Shown piece after piece: positions 13,085 through 21,199 of a DNA stretch of 24,009 bases. The notes below the pieces were generated by a model. The model did no database searches. It saw only the letters and a program-made list of their open reading frames with translations, and was not told the DNA's origin. Location of the stretch: NCBI GenBank assembly GCA_964515235.1, contig CAZEVO010000028.1, forward strand, positions 1 through 24,009, in the 5' to 3' direction. Position numbers and translations under genes: made by a program. The DNA comes from OPU3-GD-OMZ sp964515235. Its GTDB lineage: Bacteria > Pseudomonadota > Gammaproteobacteria > Methylococcales > Methylomonadaceae. The first letter of the stretch is position 1. Each line of letters begins with the position of its first letter.

Positions 13085-14821
13085 ATGCCTACAACCTCAC
13101 TCAACATCACACTAGGCCAACGCAGTGAAGCCGGCATTAAGGCTGACAATGAAGACTTTTATGGCTACGCGGAACCTAAAGAACCGCAACTGACCCTTAA
13201 AGGTGCCAGTATTGTTATTGCCGATGGTATGAGCGCCAGTGACGCCGGCAAAAGAGCCAGCCATGCCTGCGTCATTGGTTTTTTAAGCGACTATTACAGT
13301 ACACCTGAAAGCTGGTCGGTCAAAAAATCTTGCCAGCAAATCTTATCAGCCACGAACACCTGGCTCTACAGTCAAGGGCAATCGAAATACCAATCCAGTA
13401 AGGGCATGGTCAGCACCCTGAGTATTCTCATTCTTAAATCGAATACGGCCCATATCTTTCATATCGGTGATTCCCGTATCTATCGTCTACGTGACGGTAC
13501 GCTGGAACAACTCACCCGCGACCATCGGGTCTGGGTTTCCGAAGAAAAAAATTATCTCAACCGCGCCATGGGCATTGAACCCCGGCTCGATGTTGACCAC
13601 CGCACCACTACGCTACTGAAAGACGACATCTTTATTCTGACGACCGATGGTGTCCATGACTTTATTGATGACAAAACGATTAAACAGATCGTAAAAAAAT
13701 ACAATACCCCACAAGAGGCTGCTGACCAACTGATTAAAAAAGCCAGCGCCAATCACAGCGATGACAATCTAACCTGCCAGGTTCTTCGCATTGACGCACT
13801 ACCCGCTGTCGCCAAAGACGAAATCTTGAAACAGCATAAAAACCTCCCCTTTCCCCCTCTTCTTGACCCTGGCATGATCCTTGATGGCTACCGTATTGAA
13901 CAAGAACTACACGCCAATAAAAGAACTCAAATCTATCAAGCCTATGACACGCAAACAGACACCCGAGTGATCTTAAAGTCACCTTCTATTCTTTATGAAG
14001 ACGACCCTCATTATATAGAACACTTCCTTCATGAGGAGTGGGCGGGAAAGCGTGTTAATCATAAAAACCTACTCACCATACTAGAGCCCGACCGTCCTAA
14101 AAGCTGCATCTATTATGTTACTGAATTCATAGAAGGTATAACGTTACGCGACTGGATCACCGAGCATCCCAAACCCGATATCAAGGAGGTCATTCAGATT
14201 ATTAATCAGATTGTCCATGGACTGCAGGCTTTGCACCATATGGAAATGCTGCACCAAGACCTGAAGCCTGAAAATATTATGATTGACAGCGACACTGGTG
14301 CAGTCAAAATAATTGACTTTGGTTCGGTTAAAATTGCCGGCATTGAGGAAATAACGCCTCTGGAATTACATCAGGAAAAGAACATTCTCGGAACATTAAA
14401 CTACACCGCACCCGAATACCACTTTAATCATCGTGGCTCGGTTAATTCTGATCTTTTTTCATTAGGCGTTATCACCTATGAAATGCTCACCGGGCACTTA
14501 CCCTATGGTAAAGACATGCCTGAAAAACCGACTAAAATGAACTTGTCGAAACTAAACTATGTTTCTAGCTTTCATCACAACCCAATGATTCCGTTATGGA
14601 TCGATATCGCCCTTAAAAAAGCAACTTCCATTAACCCTCAAATGCGTTATGAACACCTGTCTGAATTTATTTATGACCTGCAACACCCTAACCCTACCGC
14701 CCTAACCGGAACACCTCATGTTCCACTCGCCCAAAAAAATCCGCTTATTTTCTGGAAAACTATTGCCGGCTTGCTATTCATTACTAACTTCGTACTAGCC
14801 TATTTCCTGATCCAATCATAA
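13085..14821 (+). CDS. Bifunctional PP2C phosphatase–Ser/Thr protein kinase, membrane-tethered
   Basis: 578 residues. Residues ~8-240 are a PP2C-type phosphatase with metal-binding acidic residues (NEDFYG around Asp24, ADGMSASDAGK with Asp47, TTDGVHDFID, SDDNLT). Residues ~262-530 are a Hanks-type kinase: Lys298 in VILKSP, HQDLKPEN (catalytic Asp392), DFG at 411-413, then GTLNYTAPE. The glycine-rich loop is degenerate, and the usual HRD is HQD, so it is a non-RD-like kinase that may be weak or regulated differently. A single C-terminal helix (about residues 555-577) should anchor it with both domains in the cytoplasm. Similar fusions sit beside nitrate transporter genes in pseudomonads; the substrate is unknown, and the transporter or NasA are obvious candidates. 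No ribosome site is visible. Confidence 0.9.
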   Translation: MPTTSLNITLGQRSEAGIKADNEDFYGYAEPKEPQLTLKGASIVIADGMSASDAGKRASHACVIGFLSDYYSTPESWSVKKSCQQILSATNTWLYSQGQSKYQSSKGMVSTLSILILKSNTAHIFHIGDSRIYRLRDGTLEQLTRDHRVWVSEEKNYLNRAMGIEPRLDVDHRTTTLLKDDIFILTTDGVHDFIDDKTIKQIVKKYNTPQEAADQLIKKASANHSDDNLTCQVLRIDALPAVAKDEILKQHKNLPFPPLLDPGMILDGYRIEQELHANKRTQIYQAYDTQTDTRVILKSPSILYEDDPHYIEHFLHEEWAGKRVNHKNLLTILEPDRPKSCIYYVTEFIEGITLRDWITEHPKPDIKEVIQIINQIVHGLQALHHMEMLHQDLKPENIMIDSDTGAVKIIDFGSVKIAGIEEITPLELHQEKNILGTLNYTAPEYHFNHRGSVNSDLFSLGVITYEMLTGHLPYGKDMPEKPTKMNLSKLNYVSSFHHNPMIPLWIDIALKKATSINPQMRYEHLSEFIYDLQHPNPTALTGTPHVPLAQKNPLIFWKTIAGLLFITNFVLAYFLIQS

Positions 14822-14947
14822 CCCGCTTGTCATTCACCGAATAAATCATCTACAAGCACATTCTAATTGATCAAAAAGCATAAAACCTCTAACGAGTCCA
14901 TTGCTTCAATGAGTTTCAACACAATCCTAAACAATGACAAAAAAAAA

Positions 14948-14966
14948 CGGGTGCCTTAAGCACCCG
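14948..14966 (-). terminator. Rho-independent terminator of glnK–amtB
   Basis: The seven-base stem CGGGTGC/GCACCCG has a five-base CTTAA loop and, on the minus strand, is followed by a run of Ts (the A-run ending at 14947). On the plus strand it is followed by CTTTTC, so it could also weakly end the kinase transcript. Confidence 0.85.
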
Positions 14967-14990
14967 CTTTTCACGTTCGTTGCAACGGTT

Positions 14991-16244
14991 TTATAATTTA
15001 CCCGAATCGGTAAATTCAGGATAAGCTTCAACACCACATTCAGAGTAATCAACCCCCTGATGCTCTTGCTCTTCAGATACCCGAATCCCTATTACCAATT
15101 TAATAATGCCCCAGACAGCCAAGCTACTGAGAAACACAAAACCTAAAATAGTGCTTAAACCAATGATCTGTGCTTTAAATGTTGCATCTGGATTAGAGAG
15201 ACACACAGCCAACAGCCCCCACATACCAACCACACCGTGCACCGAAATCGCACCGACAGGATCATCAATTTTAAGTTTCTCCAGATTAATAATTGAGAAC
15301 ACCACCAAAACGCCTCCAACCATACCGATACCGGTTGCCAGTAACGGCGTAGGCGTTAAAGGTTCTGCAGTAATAGCAACTAACCCTGCCAAAGCACCAT
15401 TTAAGACCATCGTCAAATCTGCTTTACCAAACATCAACTGAGAAGTCAGCAGTGCTGCAATCACGCCACCGGCTGCCGCCGCATTAGTATTAACAAAAAC
15501 TAACGCAACAGCATTTGCTTCGAAAACATCTGTTACTTTAAGCTCAGATCCTCCGTTAAACCCAAACCAGCCTAACCAAAGAATAAAGGTCCCCAATGTT
15601 GCTAACGGCATATTACTACCCGGAATCGGGTGTATTTCACCGTTTTTACCGTATTTACCCAAACGAGGTCCTAACAATAAAACCCCTGCAAATGCCGCGG
15701 CCGCACCACACAAATGGACCACACCAGAACCTGCAAAGTCAAGAAAACCTAGCGCATCTAAGAAACCACCGCCCCATTTCCAATACCCTTGCAGAGGATA
15801 AATAAAGCCTGTTAAAACAACACAAAAGAGTAAAAAAGACCAGAGTTTCATTCGTTCAGCGACTGCACCTGAAACAATTGACATCGCAGTGGCAACAAAA
15901 ACAACCTGAAAGAAAAAGTCTGACATGCCGGAATAATAAGTCTCTCCATTACTCGCAATCACATCAGCTGCAACATTATCGCCGCCTAATAAGAAACTTA
16001 CACCAGGCCAGAAACTATTGACCGCTTCTCCCGGATACATAATGTTATAACCACATAACATATACATCGTACAGGCGATAGCAAACAAGGCTACATTTTT
16101 AGTTAAAATTTCTGTTGTATTTTTAGCGCGGACCAGACCGGCCTCCAGCATAGAAAAACCAGCTGCCATCCACATGACAAAAGCACCCATCACTAAAAAA
16201 TAAAACGTGTCTAGGGCATAACTTAATTCAATTACTTGTTCCAC
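14991..16244 (-). CDS. amtB: Ammonium transporter
   Basis: 417 residues, inner-membrane Amt/Mep/Rh channel with about eleven helices and trimeric in the family. The twin pore histidines are visible as His177 (GSGVVHLCGAAAA) and His336 (GAISVHGVVGMWG). EAGLVRAKNTTEI near residue 35 is the conserved Amt motif. There is no cleavable signal: the first helix begins at about residue 10. The cytoplasmic tail ends SEEQEHQGVDYSECGVEAYPE, typical of GlnK-associated Amt proteins. A GGTGAGG ribosome site precedes the ATG. It is 35 bases after glnK, so the two are one operon in which GlnK binds and blocks the channel when nitrogen is sufficient. Confidence 0.96.
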   Translation of the reverse strand: MEQVIELSYALDTFYFLVMGAFVMWMAAGFSMLEAGLVRAKNTTEILTKNVALFAIACTMYMLCGYNIMYPGEAVNSFWPGVSFLLGGDNVAADVIASNGETYYSGMSDFFFQVVFVATAMSIVSGAVAERMKLWSFLLFCVVLTGFIYPLQGYWKWGGGFLDALGFLDFAGSGVVHLCGAAAAFAGVLLLGPRLGKYGKNGEIHPIPGSNMPLATLGTFILWLGWFGFNGGSELKVTDVFEANAVALVFVNTNAAAAGGVIAALLTSQLMFGKADLTMVLNGALAGLVAITAEPLTPTPLLATGIGMVGGVLVVFSIINLEKLKIDDPVGAISVHGVVGMWGLLAVCLSNPDATFKAQIIGLSTILGFVFLSSLAVWGIIKLVIGIRVSEEQEHQGVDYSECGVEAYPEFTDSGKL

Positions 16245-16279
16245 AATATATACCTCACCATAATTATTACTAAATCTTC

Positions 16280-16618
16280 TTACAGGGCTTCTTCACCTGT
16301 TTCACCGGTACGAATACGTACTACTTGCTCCAGTTGACTTACAAAAACCTTACCGTCACCAATCTTGCCAGTATTGGCAGTTTGCGAAATAGCCTCCACG
16401 GCGGCTTGAACCAAGTCATCTGCAACAGCGGCTTCCAACTTCACTTTAGGTAAAAAATCAACGACATATTCTGCCCCCCGATAAAGTTCTGTATGACCTT
16501 TCTGACGCCCAAAACCTTTCACTTCAGTCACCGTTACCCCGGAAACCCCAACCTCAGACAAGGCCTCGCGAACGTCGTCTAGTTTGAAAGGTTTAATTAT
16601 TGCTGTAATCAATTTCAT
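16280..16618 (-). CDS. glnK: PII nitrogen regulatory protein GlnK, copy 2
   Basis: 112 residues with the same PII features as copy 1: Tyr51 in the T-loop (TELYRGAEYVVDF) and TGKIGDGKVFV. It differs from copy 1 at about 22 positions, mostly between residues 63 and 80 and at the C-terminus. It lies upstream of amtB in the canonical glnK–amtB arrangement, so it is the likely channel partner. A sigma-54 promoter lies about 42 bases upstream, with paired NtrC-like sites further up. Confidence 0.96.
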   Translation of the reverse strand: MKLITAIIKPFKLDDVREALSEVGVSGVTVTEVKGFGRQKGHTELYRGAEYVVDFLPKVKLEAAVADDLVQAAVEAISQTANTGKIGDGKVFVSQLEQVVRIRTGETGEEAL

Positions 16619-16659
16619 CTAATTCTCCGAATAATCTAATTTAGTCAATTTACTCAGCT

Positions 16660-16674
16660 GCAAATAGCTTGCCA
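16660..16674 (-). promoter_or_regulatory. Sigma-54 promoter of glnK–amtB
   Basis: On the minus strand TGGCAA-GCTAT-TTGC has correct GG-N10-GC spacing. The predicted start is near 16648, about 30 bases before the glnK ATG. Confidence 0.83.
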
Positions 16675-16771
16675 AAAATATAGAACATAGATACAAACCG
16701 CTTATTTACAAACACTTAACCACAAATGAAACCCCTTTCCTCTAACTCCAAAGTAGTGAAATAACCCAGGG

Positions 16772-16788
16772 CACACCACTTTTGTGCG
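16772..16788. promoter_or_regulatory. NtrC-binding site (proximal) of glnK–amtB
   Basis: CACAC-CACTTTT-GTGCG fits the TGCAC-N7-GTGCA pattern, centred about 132 bases upstream of the predicted start. Confidence 0.55.
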
Positions 16789-16803
16789 TCATCACTTGAA
16801 TAA

Positions 16804-16820
16804 ATCCCTTTATTGGTGCA
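16804..16820. promoter_or_regulatory. NtrC-binding site (distal) of glnK–amtB
   Basis: ATCCC-TTTATTG-GTGCA has a perfect right half and a weak left half. Its centre is 32 bp from the proximal site, again three helical turns. Confidence 0.5.
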
Positions 16821-16915
16821 TACAAGCAACAAAACCAAGCCCATACCAGCAGCAATACTAGGCTTATCTTCACTCACATATTGATTGTTGCAATAAAACA
16901 ACTAATGTTACTAAT

Positions 16916-17015
16916 NNNNNNNNNNNNNNNNNNNNNNNNNNNNNNNNNNNNNNNNNNNNNNNNNNNNNNNNNNNNNNNNNNNNNNNNNNNNNNNNNNNNN
17001 NNNNNNNNNNNNNNN
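16916..17015. other. Assembly gap (100 N)
   Basis: Exactly one hundred N bases, a conventional scaffold gap of unknown real length. It removes the promoter side or the 5' end of the porin gene, so any reading frame drawn across it is not valid. Confidence 0.99.
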
Positions 17016-18077
17016 TTAGGTATTGATTTCGGTGGTTGGGTTTCTGCTGGCTTTGCTTGGAACACGGGCGACCCTGCCAGTAACAACAACGGCCCAACGA
17101 CGTTCAACGACCGTAACCTTGAGTTTCAAATGAACCAGTTAAACTTCTTCATTGAAGAAGAAGCGACTGCAGGCGATAACTACGACCTCGGTTTTAGAGC
17201 CGACGTGATGTACGGTACTGACTCAGTGTTCACCCAAGCGAATGGGTTGGACAACAATCTTCTTCCTGAGTCACACTCCAACACGTATGATTTAGCGATT
17301 CCGCAAGTCTATGCTGAATTATATGCACCGATTGCCAATGGCGTTCGCATCAAAGCCGGTCACTTCTACACCATTATCGGCAATGAAGTGGTCACGTCTC
17401 CGGATAACTTCTTCTACTCGCATGCCTATACCATGCAATACGGCGAACCGTTCACCCATACCGGTTTCTTAGCAGAAACTGCATTAACTGATAGCATTAA
17501 TATCCGTGCCGGTTCTGTGATGGGCTGGGATAACTTTAACGCTGAAGACAATAATACAAATGATGCCTGGAACTTCATTGGCGGCATCGACTGGACCAGT
17601 GCTGATGGGGCAACTAGCCTGACTTTAGCATCAGTTTATGGCGATACAAACGATACCGACAATTACGAGCGTTGGATCTATAGCGTTGTGGCAACCCACG
17701 ACATCACTGATTCGTTACATTTACTCATTCAACATGACCACGGCATGGAAGAAACCGCTAATGGTGATAACGACTGGTATGGTGTGAACAGTTACTTAAC
17801 CTATGATGTTAGTGACAAATTAGGTGTTGCTGTTCGTGGTGAGTGGTTCCGCGATCATGATGGCGCTAGAGTAACAGGACTAAGAAACAACTTTAATCCT
17901 AATGGACTAGGTGACAGTTACTATGCTATTACCGGCGGTATCAACTACAGCGTTACTAACTGGCTAAAAGTTAGACCTGAAGTGCGTTACGACTGGGCTG
18001 ATAACAATAATACATTTGATGATGGCAATAAAGATGATCAATTTGTTGTTTCAACTGATGTTGTGATTACTTTCTAA
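17016..18077 (+). CDS. Outer-membrane beta-barrel porin (OmpL/BBP2-like), 5'-truncated by the gap
   Basis: 353 residues remain, in frame from the first base after the gap. The sequence alternates polar and hydrophobic residues and is rich in Asn, Asp, Gly and aromatics, as in barrel strands, and ends in Phe (DVVITF), the usual outer-membrane assembly signal. It starts within a first strand (LGIDFGGWVSAGFAW), so the signal peptide and a few residues are lost in the gap. Features such as VRIKAGHFYTIIGNEVV and HTGFLAETALTD resemble the putative beta-barrel porin-2 family. Its position beside glnK–amtB and glnA suggests permeation of a nitrogen compound, but the cargo cannot be read. A strong terminator follows. 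Confidence 0.82.
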   Translation, partial: LGIDFGGWVSAGFAWNTGDPASNNNGPTTFNDRNLEFQMNQLNFFIEEEATAGDNYDLGFRADVMYGTDSVFTQANGLDNNLLPESHSNTYDLAIPQVYAELYAPIANGVRIKAGHFYTIIGNEVVTSPDNFFYSHAYTMQYGEPFTHTGFLAETALTDSINIRAGSVMGWDNFNAEDNNTNDAWNFIGGIDWTSADGATSLTLASVYGDTNDTDNYERWIYSVVATHDITDSLHLLIQHDHGMEETANGDNDWYGVNSYLTYDVSDKLGVAVRGEWFRDHDGARVTGLRNNFNPNGLGDSYYAITGGINYSVTNWLKVRPEVRYDWADNNNTFDDGNKDDQFVVSTDVVITF

Positions 18078-18105
18078 GACTTTGTCCTAAAGTTGATGAA
18101 ACTTA

Positions 18106-18131
18106 ACGGGGCTTTAGGCCCCGTTTTTTTT
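18106..18131 (+). terminator. Rho-independent terminator of the porin gene
   Basis: The stem ACGGGGC/GCCCCGT has a five-base loop and is followed by eight Ts; it starts 28 bases after the porin stop codon. Confidence 0.92.
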
Positions 18132-18247
18132 ACCCGCTCCCTTTTGTTTTCACCTTAACTCACCCCTAAGCAAAGCTCCTAGCTTTTCTAAATCACTGGT
18201 TTTCTAATATTCCACCTGATCTTTTTTCAGACGGCTCGCAACATTTC

Positions 18248-18277
18248 TTGACAAGAACAACCATTTTACTGTTAAAT
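18248..18277 (+). promoter_or_regulatory. Possible sigma-70 promoter upstream of glnA
   Basis: A perfect -35 TTGACA (18248-18253) is followed after 18 bases by TTAAAT, a fair -10. It would give a leader of about 200 bases. Confidence 0.4.
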
Positions 18278-18488
18278 CAATAGCTTACTGATTCAATTCC
18301 TGTTTAAAAGAACCGTCTTACCCGCCGCAACTCTACGTCTTTTTCACCGCCCACCCTTGAACGTTAACGAATCCTTTTATTTTTAGAGCAAAACTGTTAT
18401 CTTAACGGACTATTCGTCGTAGTGAATATCAGTACGGATGAATAATCAACTATATAAAACAATCACTTAAGTTTAGGAGAGGAAGTAA

Positions 18489-19895
18489 ATGTCCGTACAA
18501 AAAGCTCTTGAAATGATCAGAGAAAACGATGTTAAATTCATTGATTTTCGTTTTGCTGACACACGCGGTAAAGAACAGCATGTCACTGTTCCTGCTCACA
18601 CTATTGACGAAGACACCTTTGAAGAAGGTAAAATGTTTGATGGTTCATCGGTTGCCGGCTGGAAAGGCATCAACGAATCTGACATGATTCTTATGCCAGA
18701 AGCCGCTTCTGCCAAGCTGGATCCTTTTTTCGATGATACCACGATGATTTTGCGTTGCGACATCATTGAGCCTAGCGATATGCAAGGCTACAACCGTGAC
18801 CCTCGCTCAATCGCCAAACGCGCTGAAGCCTATATGGCCTCCACCGGCATTGCAGATACCGCATACTTTGGTCCTGAAAACGAATTTTTCGTTTTTGATG
18901 ACGTTAAATGGGCTGACAACATGGGCGATACTTTCTTCAAAGTTGACTCTGAAGAAGCCGCTTATAACTCAGGTAATGACTTTGAAGACGGCAACACTGG
19001 TCACCGCCCTGCAGTCAAAGGCGGATACTTTCCTGTACCCCCTGTCGATTCACTACAAGATATTCGTTCAGCCATGTGCTTAACGCTTGAAGCAATGGGT
19101 CAAACCACAGAAGTCCATCACCACGAAGTCGGCACGGCCGGTCAATGTGAAATTGGCTCCTTGTTTAACACCATGGTCAACAAAGCTGACGAAGTGCTAG
19201 AACTGAAATATGTTGTTCAAAACATCGCGCACGCTTATGGTAAGACAGCAACGTTTATGCCTAAGCCTTTAGTGGGCGACAATGGTAACGGCATGCATGT
19301 TCACCAATCACTTTCAAAAGATGGCGAGAATATCTTTGCTGGCGATCTCTACGGTGGCCTTTCAGAAACCGCTCTTTTCTACATTGGTGGCATTATTAAG
19401 CATGCTAAAGCGATTAACGCTTTTGCGAATGCCTCAACTAACAGTTATAAACGTTTGATTCCGGGCTTTGAAGCACCGGTTATGCTAGCGTATTCTTCAC
19501 GTAACCGTTCAGCATCTATTCGTATTCCACACACACCTGCTAAAGCACGTCGCTTAGAACTTCGTTTTGGTGACTCTACTGCTAACCCATACCTCGCTTT
19601 CGCTGCGATGTTAATGGCTGGCCTTGATGGCATTCAAAACCAAATTCACCCAGGCGATGCGGCAGATAAAGATTTATACGACTTATCTCCTGAGGAAGAA
19701 GCACAAATTCGTCAAGTCGCATTCTCTTTTGATGAAGCCTTAAAAGCACTGGATGAAGACCGCGGTTTCTTAACTGCAGGCGGTGTTTTCGATGACGACA
19801 TGATCGACGCCTATATTGAGCTTAAAATGGAAGAAGTCACACGTCTACGTATGGCAACACATCCTGCTGAGTTCGATATGTACTACAGCTTGTAA
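18489..19895 (+). CDS. glnA: Glutamine synthetase type I
   Basis: 468 residues, the usual length of the dodecameric type I enzyme, which makes glutamine from glutamate, ammonium and ATP in the cytoplasm. Visible are the beta-grasp start (FIDFRFADTRGKEQH), FDGSSVAGWKGINESDM, the metal site FGPENEFFVFD, HHHEVGTAGQCEI, NGNGMHVHQSL with DNGNG, and the adenylylation site Tyr397 (KDLYDLSPEEE). The last means activity can be tuned by adenylylation via PII and GlnE. The strong AGGAGAGGAAG ribosome site fits high expression. It is separated from ntrB by two terminators, so ntrBC need not depend on glnA readthrough. Confidence 0.98.
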   Translation: MSVQKALEMIRENDVKFIDFRFADTRGKEQHVTVPAHTIDEDTFEEGKMFDGSSVAGWKGINESDMILMPEAASAKLDPFFDDTTMILRCDIIEPSDMQGYNRDPRSIAKRAEAYMASTGIADTAYFGPENEFFVFDDVKWADNMGDTFFKVDSEEAAYNSGNDFEDGNTGHRPAVKGGYFPVPPVDSLQDIRSAMCLTLEAMGQTTEVHHHEVGTAGQCEIGSLFNTMVNKADEVLELKYVVQNIAHAYGKTATFMPKPLVGDNGNGMHVHQSLSKDGENIFAGDLYGGLSETALFYIGGIIKHAKAINAFANASTNSYKRLIPGFEAPVMLAYSSRNRSASIRIPHTPAKARRLELRFGDSTANPYLAFAAMLMAGLDGIQNQIHPGDAADKDLYDLSPEEEAQIRQVAFSFDEALKALDEDRGFLTAGGVFDDDMIDAYIELKMEEVTRLRMATHPAEFDMYYSL

Positions 19896-19900
19896 ATGAT

Positions 19901-19929
19901 AAACAGCCTCGGGCAGCCGAGGTTGTTTT
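19901..19929 (+). terminator. First terminator after glnA
   Basis: CCTCGG (19907-19912) pairs with CCGAGG (19917-19922) around a GCAG loop. Weaker A/T pairs extend the base, and TTTT closes it. Confidence 0.85.
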
Positions 19930-19940
19930 ACTGCTTTTAC

Positions 19941-19969
19941 AAAAAACGCCCCTTTTTGGGGCGTTTTTT
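19941..19969. terminator. Second, bidirectional terminator after glnA
   Basis: AAAAAACGCCCC pairs perfectly with GGGGCGTTTTTT around a five-T loop. The A-run and T-run make it effective in both directions. Confidence 0.93.
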
Positions 19970-20079
19970 GTTTATAATGAAATTCAATTGTACGCCATTA
20001 TTTATTTAATCATTCAATCTCGCACCTAGCGACTTAAAAAACAATTACTTAAAACTCTCATTTAAGAAAAAAACAATAT

Positions 20080-20095
20080 TGGTACATTAATTGCT
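20080..20095 (+). promoter_or_regulatory. Sigma-54 promoter of ntrBC
   Basis: TGGTAC-ATTAA-TTGCT has GG (20081-20082) and GC (20093-20094) ten bases apart, one change from the strongest consensus. The predicted start near 20106 is about 35 bases before the ntrB GTG. No convincing NtrC pair is visible between it and the glnA terminators. Confidence 0.68.
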
Positions 20096-20140
20096 GTTTA
20101 TTCAATAAACTCTTAATCCTCTAACGGAAACCATAACAGC

Positions 20141-21199
20141 GTGCACCAAAAAATTCTCGACCACCTTAGTGAAACGATCATGTTATTTGATAATGATCTG
20201 AAATTGACCTACATCAATACTGCCGGTGAAATTTTATTTGCCGACAGCGCACGTCACCTCACCGGTCACACAATCGAACAACTGTTCAACGACCCTGATT
20301 TAGTCATTAAGAATGATTTACAACATTGTCACCATACCGGCGACACCTTAGTCAATCGGGAAATATCGTTACACCTTGCAAACCAACCTGTCACTATTAA
20401 TTTTAATATTTCTCCCTTGATGGAAGCCTCTCAGCCCATCGGAGTCATTGTCGAATTGTTGCAAATTGACAAGCATTTACGCTTCACGAAAGAAGAGCAA
20501 TTATTTGCCCAACAAAACACAAACCGTATGCTCGTCCGTGGCTTAGCGCACGAAATAAAAAATCCATTAGGAGGCCTTCGTGGCGCCGCACAATTACTTC
20601 ATAATGAGTTAAGCCTGCCTGAACTCAAAGAATATACGCAAATTATTATTTCTGAGTCTGATCGCCTACAAGAGCTCATGGATAAAATGCTTGGCCCTAA
20701 TACCCCGCCTCAAAAAGAACTTTTAAATATTCATGAAATTCTTAACCGTGTTCGACAACTCGTGCAATCTGAAAATAGCAATATTACCGTACAACAAGAC
20801 TATGACCCGAGCATTCCACTTATTCATGCTGATCGGAACATGCTTATTCAGGCATTTCTGAATATCGTAAAAAATGCCACTCAGGCAATCACCACACCAA
20901 CAGGCCAAATAATTTTAGCCACTCGTATTTGCCGACAATTAACTGTTGGACGTCATCGCTATAAATTGGTCATAAAAGCCTCGATTACCGACAACGGCAT
21001 TGGCATTAGTCCCGACATGATCAACCAGGTTTTTTACCCGATGATTACCAACCGGCCTGATGGAACAGGCTTAGGACTACCCATTGCCCAATCACTCATC
21101 AACCAACACAACGGTATTATTGAATGCACCAGTACTCCTGGCAAAACTACTTTCTCAATTTATATTCCAGTGGAGAACAATAATGAATACAACGTATAG
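20141..21199 (+). CDS. ntrB: Nitrogen regulation sensor histidine kinase/phosphatase NtrB
   Basis: 352 residues from a GTG start. It is cytoplasmic, with no membrane helices. A PAS domain (about residues 5-115) precedes the H-box RGLAHEIKNPLGG with phospho-acceptor His137. The N-box IVKNATQAI, G1 DNGIGIS and G2 GTGLGLPIAQ form the ATPase domain. It autophosphorylates when nitrogen is limiting and phosphorylates NtrC; PII bound to it switches it to phosphatase. The ribosome site is weak, which with the GTG fits low expression. Its last 17 bases overlap the ntrC start. Confidence 0.96.
   Translation: MHQKILDHLSETIMLFDNDLKLTYINTAGEILFADSARHLTGHTIEQLFNDPDLVIKNDLQHCHHTGDTLVNREISLHLANQPVTINFNISPLMEASQPIGVIVELLQIDKHLRFTKEEQLFAQQNTNRMLVRGLAHEIKNPLGGLRGAAQLLHNELSLPELKEYTQIIISESDRLQELMDKMLGPNTPPQKELLNIHEILNRVRQLVQSENSNITVQQDYDPSIPLIHADRNMLIQAFLNIVKNATQAITTPTGQIILATRICRQLTVGRHRYKLVIKASITDNGIGISPDMINQVFYPMITNRPDGTGLGLPIAQSLINQHNGIIECTSTPGKTTFSIYIPVENNNEYNV

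Larger units (their letters stand above)
18078..18488. other. Gene-free region between porin and glnA
   Basis: It contains the porin terminator, a possible sigma-70 promoter (18248-18277), and an imperfect inverted repeat (18411-18418 with 18437-18444) about 45 bases before glnA. No protein frame and no GG-N10-GC sigma-54 element on the plus strand were found. Confidence 0.5.

Noticed and set aside
16716..16901. 61-codon minus-strand frame upstream of glnK copy 2
   Set aside because: It has no recognisable protein features and covers the NtrC-like sites; the region is better explained as regulatory DNA.
16870..17107. Frames reading through the N run on both strands
   Set aside because: The 100 N bases have unknown true length, so these frames are artefacts.
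18126..18488. Sigma-54 promoter for glnA
   Set aside because: Every GG dinucleotide on the plus strand was checked for GC ten bases later; none fits, although glnA often has such a promoter.
21084..21182. 33-residue N-terminal extension of NtrC
   Set aside because: It lies inside ntrB in another frame, has no family counterpart, and the ATG at 21183 with GTGGAG gives the standard 468-residue protein.
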